Source: Pelagibacteraceae bacterium BACL5 MAG-120820-bin39 (GTDB lineage: Bacteria; Pseudomonadota; Alphaproteobacteria; Pelagibacterales; Pelagibacteraceae). Taken from it: 9,819 nucleotides of DNA. A model generated the notes under the pieces. The model was not told the origin of the DNA. It made no database searches and saw only the letters and a list, made by a program, of their open reading frames with translations. The stretch's first letter is position 1. Every line of letters begins with the position of its first letter. Location of the stretch: the NCBI GenBank assembly GCA_001438335.1, contig LIBV01000033.1:1-9819 (forward strand), given 5' to 3'. Positions 1 through 5,600 of the stretch are shown one piece after another. A program made the position numbers and the translations under genes.

Positions 1-513
1 CGCATGACCTATACAATGGCCGCTAGTAGCACAAGCTGAACTCATCGTATAATTTACTCCTTTAATTTTGAACGGTACTGCTAAAGTAGCAGAGGCTGTA
101 CTAGCCATAGTTCTTGGTACAATAAATGGTCCCATTAATTTTGGAGTTTTTGCTCTAGTTTTATCAACAGATAAAACTACATTTTCAATAGAGGGTCCAC
201 CTGAACCCATTACAATTCCCGATTTAAAATTACTTACTTCTTTTTCCTCCAAACCAGAGTCTTGAATGGCTTCTTTCATAGCAATATAATTATAAGCAGA
301 TCCAGATCCCATAAATCGAATTGTTTTTCTATCAACGTGATCTTCAAGTTTGATATTTGGTTTACCGTGAATATTACTTTTTAAATTATGCTCTTTATAT
401 TCTTCACTAAAAGAAATTCCTGATTTTGAGTTTAATAGGGATTGGTGAACTTCCTCTTGATTGTTACCTAAACAAGATACTATTCCAATACCGGTGATTA
501 CAACTCTTCTCAT
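1..513 (-). CDS. fabB: 3-oxoacyl-[acyl-carrier-protein] synthase I (FabB), partial: N-terminal 171 residues
   Basis: This is the N-terminal part of a beta-ketoacyl-ACP synthase, the cytoplasmic condensing enzyme that elongates acyl-ACP; FabB is the form needed to elongate cis-3-decenoyl-ACP made by FabA. Translating the minus strand from the ATG at 513 gives MRRVVITGIGIVSCLGNN, the usual KAS I/II amino-terminal strand, an FMGSGSAYNYIAMKEA helix, and the active-site motif SSACATSGHCIGHA. The nucleophilic Cys is residue 161, very close to its usual place (Cys163 in E. coli FabB). The frame is open to the window edge; the missing C-terminal half should carry the two catalytic His residues, so these cannot be checked. 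The start codon overlaps the fabA stop by one base (TAATG), so the genes are surely co-transcribed and probably translationally coupled. The fabA pairing favours FabB over FabF. Confidence 0.93.
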   Translation of the reverse strand, partial: MRRVVITGIGIVSCLGNNQEEVHQSLLNSKSGISFSEEYKEHNLKSNIHGKPNIKLEDHVDRKTIRFMGSGSAYNYIAMKEAIQDSGLEEKEVSNFKSGIVMGSGGPSIENVVLSVDKTRAKTPKLMGPFIVPRTMASTASATLAVPFKIKGVNYTMSSACATSGHCIGHA

Positions 514-1013
514 TATTTAAACAAACCTACTTTTAAACTCTCTGCTGAATATATTTTTTTATCATCCGCTAAAACAATCCCATTTGCAAGACCTACGGTT
601 GTTCCTCCCGGTGATAAAATTTTTTTCACATCAATTTCATATTTTACTGTTTTTACGTTTTTTAAAACTTCTCCAGTAAATTTAACTGTTCCAACCCCTA
701 GAGCCCTACCTTTTCCTGGATTTCCAAGCCAACCAAGATAAAAGCCAACTAGTTGCCACATCGCGTCAAGCCCAAGGCATCCTGGCATAACCGGATCTTC
801 TTTAAAATGACAATCAAAAAACCAAAGATTTTCTTTAATATCTAGTTCAGCTTTTAAAGAGCCTTTTTTGAAGGCCCCGTTATCATCATTTATCTCAGTT
901 ATTCTATCAAACATGAGCATTGGGGGAAGAGGTAATTTAGCATTACCTGGCCCAAAAAGCTCACCATTTCCACATGTGATTAGATCATCGTATGAATATG
1001 AGTTTTTTTTCAT
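513..1013 (-). CDS. fabA: 3-hydroxydecanoyl-[acyl-carrier-protein] dehydratase/isomerase (FabA)
   Basis: FabA is a cytoplasmic homodimeric hot-dog-fold enzyme. It dehydrates 3-hydroxydecanoyl-ACP and isomerises the trans-2 product to cis-3, the branch point for monounsaturated fatty acids. The protein is 166 residues, against about 171 for the family. The catalytic pair is clear: His69 in WFFDCHFKEDPVMPG and Asp83 in LGLDAMWQLVGF (His70 and Asp84 in E. coli). The conserved LPLPPMLMFDRI segment lies at about 27-38, and KFTGEV and LSPGGTTVGLANG follow. It is the first gene of the fabA-fabB unit and is transcribed away from irr across a 73-base spacer. Placement of fabA-fabB beside irr is, as I recall, a recurring arrangement in alphaproteobacteria. 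There is no strong Shine-Dalgarno sequence before the ATG. The divergent spacer holds an Irr-box-like palindrome, so iron control of this gene is possible but unproven. Confidence 0.97.
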   Translation of the reverse strand: MKKNSYSYDDLITCGNGELFGPGNAKLPLPPMLMFDRITEINDDNGAFKKGSLKAELDIKENLWFFDCHFKEDPVMPGCLGLDAMWQLVGFYLGWLGNPGKGRALGVGTVKFTGEVLKNVKTVKYEIDVKKILSPGGTTVGLANGIVLADDKKIYSAESLKVGLFK

Positions 1014-1086
1014 AAAATTGAACGATCTTATTACTTGATTTTAGAGGATTATAATATAGATTTAGTTTAGAACTATTATAAAGAAC
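1014..1086. promoter_or_regulatory. Divergent fabA/irr promoter region with a symmetric -10 element
   Basis: This 73-base spacer must hold the promoters of both fabA (leftward) and irr (rightward). Its centre has ATTATAAT at 1048-1055, an exact 8-base palindrome that reads TATAAT on both strands: plus at 1050-1055, minus at 1053-1048. These would start transcripts about 25-30 bases before each ATG. No strong -35 goes with either; for irr the best is TTATTA at 1028-1033 with a 16-base spacer. For fabA the -35 region would fall at about 1070-1077, inside the Irr-box-like palindrome. The -10 calls are seen in the sequence; promoter function is inferred. Confidence 0.5.
1066..1082. promoter_or_regulatory. 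Putative Irr box (ICE-like palindrome) upstream of irr
   Basis: TTTAGAACTATTATAAA is an imperfect 17-base inverted repeat ending four bases before the irr ATG. It matches the katG-upstream site at 15 of 17 positions, differing only at central positions 8 and 9. The half-site pattern TTTAGAA...TTnTAAA resembles the iron-control element described for alphaproteobacterial Irr; that consensus is from memory. Bound here, Irr would lie over the irr ribosome-binding region and just downstream of the predicted irr start, suggesting autoregulation. It would also cover the expected fabA -35 region. Binding itself is inferred. Confidence 0.6.
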
Positions 1087-1500
1087 ATGACGAATAACAG
1101 CATTTTTTTAAATAAATTGAGATCATCCGGGTTAAGACCTACAAAACAAAGACTAAAAATATGTGAGGTTTTATTTGATACAGAGAAAACATTTCATTTT
1201 ACCGTCAATGATTTAGTCAAAATAATTGATGAAAAAATGAATGAAAAAATTTCTTTAGCAACCGTATACAATACTGTTCATGCATTTCACAAAAAAGGCT
1301 ATTTAAAAGAGATATCAATTAATAGTGACAAAAGTTACTTTGATACAAATACTAAAATTCATCATCACTTTTACGATAACAATACAAAAGAGTTAACGGA
1401 TATCAGTGATGATCAAGTCGAAAAAGTTAAAATAAACACTTCATTACCTGGTAAAAAAATTACCTCAGTAGAAGTTCTTGTAAGAGTTGAAAACAAATAA
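1087..1500 (+). CDS. irr: Fur-superfamily transcriptional regulator, Irr type (iron response regulator)
   Basis: This is a 137-residue DNA-binding metalloregulator of the Fur superfamily. The N-terminal winged helix spans about 8-85: GLRPTKQRLKICEVLF starts it and SLATVYNTVHAFHKKGYLKEI (about 56-76) holds the recognition helix. The dimerisation and sensing half carries the HHHFYD motif at His92-94, characteristic of Irr. The structural zinc CxxC pairs of classical Fur are absent; Cys26 is the only cysteine. In alphaproteobacteria Irr accumulates when iron is scarce, represses haem and iron-using genes, and is inactivated by haem. The N-terminal Cys-Pro haem regulatory motif of Bradyrhizobium Irr is missing, so sensing would have to rely on the His cluster, as in other Irr proteins. 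Neighbours fit the call: fabA diverges upstream and katG follows with a shared palindrome. The Shine-Dalgarno sequence is weak. PerR or Fur are less likely because their Cys pairs are missing. Confidence 0.87.
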   Translation: MTNNSIFLNKLRSSGLRPTKQRLKICEVLFDTEKTFHFTVNDLVKIIDEKMNEKISLATVYNTVHAFHKKGYLKEISINSDKSYFDTNTKIHHHFYDNNTKELTDISDDQVEKVKINTSLPGKKITSVEVLVRVENK

Positions 1501-1518
1501 TTCTTAAATTATTTTTTT
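1495..1518 (+). terminator. Candidate intrinsic terminator after irr
   Basis: AAATAATT (1495-1502) pairs perfectly with AATTATTT (1507-1514) around a four-base CTTA loop, and a T7 run covers 1512-1518. The 5' arm contains the irr stop codon. The stem is entirely A/T, so it is weak by E. coli standards, and inverted repeats arise by chance in such AT-rich DNA. Its position directly at the end of irr and just before the katG promoter elements supports it. Confidence 0.42.
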
Positions 1519-1527
1519 AAATATCCC

Positions 1528-1555
1528 TTGATTTCTTTTTTAGAATAATTATAAA
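1528..1555 (+). promoter_or_regulatory. Predicted katG promoter (-35 TTGATT, -10 TATAAA)
   Basis: TTGATT at 1528-1533 and TATAAA at 1550-1555 are separated by 16 bases, an acceptable sigma70-type arrangement. Transcription would begin near 1562 and leave a leader of about 33 bases before the katG ATG. The -10 hexamer is the right end of the Irr-box-like palindrome, so a bound repressor would compete directly with RNA polymerase. Function is inferred from spacing and position only. Confidence 0.5.
1539..1555. promoter_or_regulatory. Putative Irr box (ICE-like palindrome) upstream of katG
   Basis: TTTAGAATAATTATAAA is a 17-base imperfect inverted repeat; outside the central base only one symmetric pair (positions 5 and 13) breaks the symmetry. 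It differs from the irr-upstream site only at positions 8 and 9. It overlaps the predicted katG -10 hexamer, a classic repressor position. KatG contains haem, so repression by Irr during iron limitation fits the known logic of the Irr regulon. Neither the site nor its regulator has been tested here. Confidence 0.62.
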
Positions 1556-1582
1556 GTAGCACAAATCAAATTTTCTTACAAC

Positions 1583-1588
1583 AAAGGA
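1583..1588 (+). promoter_or_regulatory. Ribosome-binding site of katG
   Basis: AAAGGA lies six bases before the katG ATG at 1595. It is the clearest Shine-Dalgarno sequence among the starts I checked, since irr, fabA, ubiE and the oxygenase gene have weak ones or none. It fixes the katG start and suggests efficient translation when the gene is transcribed. Confidence 0.65.
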
Positions 1589-1594
1589 TACAAA

Positions 1595-3802
1595 ATGAGC
1601 AGTGAAATGAAAGGTGAAATTAGCAAATGTCCATATCATGGAGAAGGGATACCTCAGAAACATCCCACGGGAAAAGGACAAACCAATAAAGATTGGTGGC
1701 CTAATAGTTTAAACCTTAAAGTTTTAAGTCAACATTCTGAACTTGTTGATCCGTTTAATAAGAAATTTGATTACAAAAAAGAATTTAAAAAACTAAATTA
1801 TAAAGCACTTAAAAAAGATTTAGAAAAATTAATGACTAACTCACAAAGTTGGTGGCCAGCAGATTACGGTCATTATGGTCCATTAATGGTAAGATTAGCA
1901 TGGCATGCTGCTGGAACTTATAGAACTGGCGATGGTAGAGGTGGAGCTGGAACAGGGAACCAAAGATTTGCACCACTGAATAGTTGGCCAGATAACGTCA
2001 ATTTAGATAAGGCAAGATTATTACTTTGGCCTATTAAGAAAAAATATGGAAAAAGAATTTCTTGGGCTGATCTATTTGTATTAGTTGGAAACGTTGCGAT
2101 TGAGTCGATGGGTTTAAAAACTTTTGGCTTTGGTGGTGGCAGAGAAGATATTTGGGAACCTGAAGATGATATTTATTGGGGTTCAGAAAAAGAATGGTTA
2201 GCAAATAATCGTTATAATAAAAAAAGAGAACTTGAAAATCCATTAGGTGCAGTTCAAATGGGATTAATTTATGTAAACCCTCAAGGACCAGATGGAAAGC
2301 CAGATCCTTTAGCGGCAGCTAGAGATATCAGAGAAACTTTTGGAAGAATGGCTATGAATGATTACGAGATTGTAGCTTTAGTTGCAGGAGGACATACCTT
2401 TGGTAAATCTCACGGTGCAGCAGCAGAGTCTTATAAAGGACCAGAGCCAGAAGGAGCTAAAATTCAAGAACAAGGAACTGGTTACAATAGCAGTTATAAA
2501 ACTGGACACGGTGCAGATACAATAAGTAGTGGTATCGAAGGAGCATGGACATCAAACCCTATTAAATGGGATATGGGTTATTTTGATAATTTATTTGGTC
2601 ATGAATGGGAATTAACTAAAAGTCCCGCAGGCGCATATCAGTGGAAACCAAAGAAAAATGGTAAAGCCATTGCAATGACTCCAGACGCACATATCAAAGG
2701 CAAAAAAAACATGCCTATGATGCAAACTACAGATTTATCAATGAGAATGGATCCAGGATTTAATAGAATTTCTAGACATTTTCATGCAAACCCACAAGAG
2801 TTTGCCGATGCTTTTGCAAGAGCATGGTTTAAATTAACTCACAGAGATATGGGACCTAAAGTAAATTATTTAGGGCCTGAAGTTCCAAGAGAAGAGTTAA
2901 TTTGGCAGGATCCAATTCCAAGAAGTAAATACAAACTTAAAAACAGTGAAATCGGGTCGCTTAAAAATAAAATAGCTAGCTCAGGTTTATCTGTTTCGCA
3001 ATTAGTATCTGTTGCTTGGGCTTCAGCATCAACTTTTAGAGGATCAGATAAAAGAGGTGGAGCAAATGGTGCTCGTATCAGATTGGCTCCAATGAAAAAT
3101 TGGGAAGTAAACAATCCATCAACTTTATCTAAAGTTTTAAAAGTTTATGAGAGAATACAAAAATCATTTAACAATAAATCTAAATCAGTATCAATAGCTG
3201 ACCTAATTGTATTAGGTGGAACTGTTGGTGTTGAAAAAGCTGCTAAAGCTGCAGGGGTAAAAGTAACAGTACCTTTTAAACCAGGAAGAGGAGATGCTAC
3301 TCAAGAACAAACAGACATCCATTCTTTTGGTTTACTTCAGCCAGTAGCAGATGGATTTAGAAATTATGCTAAAGGTGATAATTCAACAATTGCTGAAGAA
3401 TTGTTAGTCGATAAAGCTCAATTATTAAAATTAACAGCTGCAGAAATGACAGTATTAGTTGGTGGTATGAGAGTTTTGGGAACTAACTTTGATAACTCAA
3501 AGCATGGAGTTCTAACTAAAACACCTGGTAAATTAACTAATGACTTTTTTGTTAATCTTCTAGATCTAAATACTAAATGGAAGGAAGTGTCTAAAAAAGA
3601 AGATATCTTCCAAGGTAAAGATAGAAAAATAAATAAAGTTAAATGGACAGGAACTAGAGCTGACCTAATATTTGGTTCAAATTCTCAATTGAGAGCTTTA
3701 GCGGAAGTTTATGCAACTGATGACTCAAAAGATAAGTTTGTAAATGACTTTGTGTCAGCTTGGACTAAAGTTATGAATGCAGACCGTTTTGATATCAATT
3801 AG
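1595..3802 (+). CDS. katG: Catalase-peroxidase (KatG)
   Basis: KatG is a bifunctional haem enzyme that dismutates hydrogen peroxide and has peroxidase activity. At 735 residues it is full length, with the usual two-domain architecture: a haem-binding N-terminal half and a degenerate C-terminal duplicate starting near 440. All key residues are visible: distal Arg100, Trp103 and His104 in MVRLAWHAAGTYR; the Met-Tyr-Trp crosslink Trp103-Tyr226-Met252, which confers catalase activity; proximal His267 in GGHTFGK; Trp318 in GIEGAW; Asp380 in TTDLSMR; and the switch Arg417 in HRDMGP. There is no signal peptide, so it is cytoplasmic. It has its own promoter and a strong ribosome-binding site, and an Irr-box-like palindrome overlaps the -10. 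An oxygenase gene follows after 13 bases. G+C looks higher than in neighbouring genes, which could reflect conserved Gly/Ala-rich sequence or transfer. To my knowledge many SAR11 genomes lack katG. Confidence 0.98.
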   Translation: MSSEMKGEISKCPYHGEGIPQKHPTGKGQTNKDWWPNSLNLKVLSQHSELVDPFNKKFDYKKEFKKLNYKALKKDLEKLMTNSQSWWPADYGHYGPLMVRLAWHAAGTYRTGDGRGGAGTGNQRFAPLNSWPDNVNLDKARLLLWPIKKKYGKRISWADLFVLVGNVAIESMGLKTFGFGGGREDIWEPEDDIYWGSEKEWLANNRYNKKRELENPLGAVQMGLIYVNPQGPDGKPDPLAAARDIRETFGRMAMNDYEIVALVAGGHTFGKSHGAAAESYKGPEPEGAKIQEQGTGYNSSYKTGHGADTISSGIEGAWTSNPIKWDMGYFDNLFGHEWELTKSPAGAYQWKPKKNGKAIAMTPDAHIKGKKNMPMMQTTDLSMRMDPGFNRISRHFHANPQEFADAFARAWFKLTHRDMGPKVNYLGPEVPREELIWQDPIPRSKYKLKNSEIGSLKNKIASSGLSVSQLVSVAWASASTFRGSDKRGGANGARIRLAPMKNWEVNNPSTLSKVLKVYERIQKSFNNKSKSVSIADLIVLGGTVGVEKAAKAAGVKVTVPFKPGRGDATQEQTDIHSFGLLQPVADGFRNYAKGDNSTIAEELLVDKAQLLKLTAAEMTVLVGGMRVLGTNFDNSKHGVLTKTPGKLTNDFFVNLLDLNTKWKEVSKKEDIFQGKDRKINKVKWTGTRADLIFGSNSQLRALAEVYATDDSKDKFVNDFVSAWTKVMNADRFDIN

Positions 3803-3815
3803 TAGTTAAAACATT

Positions 3816-4409
3816 ATGGCTCAAGTTACTTTCGACGATTTTTACCAAGTTCCAAATCTAAAATTTGATATTTCTAGATTAAGATCTGATTTGGAGCTTG
3901 TGCTTAAAAGAAGACAGTTCAATTCTCCGGGAGTAACTCATTTTGGAGCTATACCTATTAATCAAATACCTAATGATGAAGATTCTATTAAAGGACATAG
4001 ATTAAGAGGACAATATTGGACTATACCAGACGAAACTGGGAAAGAAGTATCTAGAGATATCGAAATAGATGAGTCTAAATATACCCAATTAGTTCCTGAA
4101 TTTCATGACACTTATTTCAAAGAGGTTTATGAAACATTGAGTAAAAAATTTAAACTTGGAAGAGTTAGATTGTTGTTAAAAGAGCCAAGATCAACACTTA
4201 GTTGGCATAAAGACCCTGAACCAAGACTACATATACCAATTATTACAAATCCAGGTTGCTCTATGGTGATAGAAAATGTAGCAAAACATTTGCCCGCTGA
4301 TGGGTCAGTAACGATCACAAATAACAAAAAATATCATAATTTTTTTAATGGTGGTGAACAAGATCGTATTCATCTAGTTGCTTGCGTACTGGAAGATCGA
4401 TTTAATTAA
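3816..4409 (+). CDS. Putative Fe(II)/2-oxoglutarate-dependent oxygenase, aspartyl/asparaginyl beta-hydroxylase-like
   Basis: This 197-residue soluble protein looks like a small double-stranded beta-helix oxygenase. The C-terminal half has the pattern LSWHKDPEPRLHIPIITNPG followed by KYHNFFNGGEQDRIHLVACVL. I read His131, Asp133 and His174 as the metal triad and Arg184 as the residue binding the 2-oxoglutarate carboxylate; His139 and His186 are further conserved-looking positions. The H-x-D...R-x-HIPI-x-TN pattern is common in small bacterial members of the aspartyl/asparaginyl beta-hydroxylase-like group. The substrate is unknown. The N-terminal third (1-90) has no motif I recognise. It starts 13 bases after katG with no promoter or clear Shine-Dalgarno sequence between them, so it is probably the second gene of a katG transcript. 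Both products depend on iron, which suits shared Irr control. Its stop overlaps the convergent SH3-protein gene by eight bases. Confidence 0.68.
   Translation: MAQVTFDDFYQVPNLKFDISRLRSDLELVLKRRQFNSPGVTHFGAIPINQIPNDEDSIKGHRLRGQYWTIPDETGKEVSRDIEIDESKYTQLVPEFHDTYFKEVYETLSKKFKLGRVRLLLKEPRSTLSWHKDPEPRLHIPIITNPGCSMVIENVAKHLPADGSVTITNNKKYHNFFNGGEQDRIHLVACVLEDRFN
4402..4409. other. Tail-to-tail gene overlap in a TTAATTAA palindrome
   Basis: The convergent oxygenase and SH3-protein genes overlap by exactly eight bases, TTAATTAA, a perfect palindrome that supplies a TAA stop on each strand. No room is left for a terminator between them, so the two transcripts must run into each other's 3' coding ends. 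Confidence 0.9.
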
Positions 4410-4854
4410 TAGATCCCCATAAATTTTCTTTATTTATCCAACCTTTAAAAGTTTCAGTTTCAACTTTACACCAGTTGCTTTCACATTTTTGCACGACTAA
4501 TAATCTTCCCTTTTTTATATTAGCTAGTGGCTTTGAAAAAATTGAGGGTTTACTAAATAAAACTTTATCTTCTGTTGCAATTAAAGAATTAGCAGGTTTT
4601 AACTGTGAGATATGTATCCACCCACTATTATTTTTTAAATCAATTATTCTTCTGAAATTTTCTTTTTTATCAATTTGCTTGATAGGTAAATTAATTTTTT
4701 TATAAACATACTTAATAGGAAAATCAAAACCTGGTCCATACCGAACGTTGACCTTATTTTTCTTTAAAGATAAAAAAATTTCCTCAGCATTAGAGCATGA
4801 AATTAATATTAAATAAAAAAAAATTATAAAAAATTTTTTTTTAATTAGGAACAT
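4402..4854 (-). CDS. Exported SH3-domain protein, possible lipoprotein
   Basis: This encodes a 150-residue secreted protein. A short basic N-terminus (KKK) and a hydrophobic run FFIIFFYLILIS form a signal sequence. It can be read two ways: a lipobox L-I-S-C with Cys20, giving a lipoprotein, or signal peptidase I cleavage after SNA at about 23. The mature part has bacterial SH3-like repeats: VNVRYGPGFDFPIKYVYKK with GWIHISQL (about 32-85), then a second unit ending NWCKVETETFKGWINKENLWG. Such domains usually bind peptidoglycan or other cell-wall material in the periplasm; the exact role here is unknown. I start at the ATG at 4854 rather than the in-frame TTG at 4860. The start lies within the end of the MoeB/ThiF-like gene (10-base overlap), making this the last gene of the minus-strand block. 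Long A and T runs in the signal-peptide region could promote slippage. Confidence 0.78.
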   Translation of the reverse strand: MFLIKKKFFIIFFYLILISCSNAEEIFLSLKKNKVNVRYGPGFDFPIKYVYKKINLPIKQIDKKENFRRIIDLKNNSGWIHISQLKPANSLIATEDKVLFSKPSIFSKPLANIKKGRLLVVQKCESNWCKVETETFKGWINKENLWGSIN

Positions 4855-5600
4855 AGACAATTTTTTCTTTTATTTAATTTAACTTTTCTAAAATTTAAAT
4901 TTAATAAATCAATTATCAAAATATAATTATTAAGATTATTACCAATATTTATTATTTTTTTTATTATTTCATTAGCTTGTAAACTGCCCACAATATTTGC
5001 TACAGTACCTAAAACACCTTCAAATTCACAATTAAGAATATCATCAGAAATTTCATTTTCTTGATAAAAACATCTTAAACATGGAGTTTTTTTATCTTTA
5101 AAATTAAATGTAAATATATGACCATCAAATTTACTAATAGCCCCAGTAACCAAAAATTTTTTGAATTTGATACAGTTATCATTAATTAAGAATTTAGTTT
5201 TAAAATTATCTGAGCCATCAACAATAAAATCATAATTCTTTAAAATTTTATCAAAATTTTTTTCATTAATTCTATAATTATAAATATTTACTTTTGTATT
5301 AGGGTTAATTTTTTTTAATTTATCTTTAACAGTCTTAACTTTAGATTTTCCTAAATCGTCTGTATCGTAAAGGCTTTGTCTATGAAGATTTGATAAATTT
5401 ACTTTATCATCATCTATAATGCCAATTTTACCCACACCAGCTCTAGCTAAAAATTCTGCGACAGGACAACCTAATCCTCCGGCACCCACTATTAAAACTC
5501 TTGATGTTAAAATTTTTTTCTGGCCAATAATACCAATGTTTTTAAGGATTATTTGTCTTGAATATCTATCAATTTGATTTTTTTTTAATTCTAAGCTCAT
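4845..5600 (-). CDS. E1-like sulfur-carrier adenylyltransferase, MoeB/ThiF family
   Basis: This 251-residue protein is an E1-like enzyme that would adenylate the C-terminal Gly-Gly of a ubiquitin-fold sulfur carrier (MoaD for molybdopterin, ThiS for thiazole). The opening DRYSRQIILKNIG is typical of MoeB/ThiF. The nucleotide-binding loop GAGGLG is at 39-44, Asp63-65 with NLHRQ (71-75) follows, and DGSDNF is at 128-133. Cys191 before EGVLGTVANIVGSLQA occupies the position of the reactive cysteine. The zinc ligands are Cys174 and Cys177 (CLRC) and, at the extreme C-terminus, Cys248 and Cys250; that last pair is C-x-C rather than the usual C-x-x-C. No rhodanese domain is attached. No moaD, thiS or other cofactor gene is nearby, so I cannot choose between MoeB and ThiF. 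It overlaps dut by four bases (ATGA) and the SH3-protein gene by ten. It is one of the most AT-rich stretches of the window. Confidence 0.85.
   Translation of the reverse strand: MSLELKKNQIDRYSRQIILKNIGIIGQKKILTSRVLIVGAGGLGCPVAEFLARAGVGKIGIIDDDKVNLSNLHRQSLYDTDDLGKSKVKTVKDKLKKINPNTKVNIYNYRINEKNFDKILKNYDFIVDGSDNFKTKFLINDNCIKFKKFLVTGAISKFDGHIFTFNFKDKKTPCLRCFYQENEISDDILNCEFEGVLGTVANIVGSLQANEIIKKIINIGNNLNNYILIIDLLNLNFRKVKLNKRKNCLCS

Noticed and set aside
68..265. Plus-strand open frame of 65 codons
   Set aside because: It lies wholly antisense to fabB, whose motifs are unmistakable on the other strand; no ribosome-binding site or recognisable protein.
2034..3114. Two minus-strand open frames (2034-2243 and 2866-3114)
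   Set aside because: Both are antisense to intact katG with all catalytic residues in frame; the predicted peptides look like noise.
4127..4705. Open frames antisense to the oxygenase (4127-4327, minus) and the SH3-protein gene (4475-4705, plus)
   Set aside because: Each is a shadow of a gene supported by domain motifs on the opposite strand.
4831..4842. A9/T9 homopolymers in the SH3-protein signal peptide as a phase-variation switch
   Set aside because: Such runs are expected in Lys- and Phe-rich signal sequences of very AT-rich genomes and appear elsewhere in the window; nothing here shows slippage.
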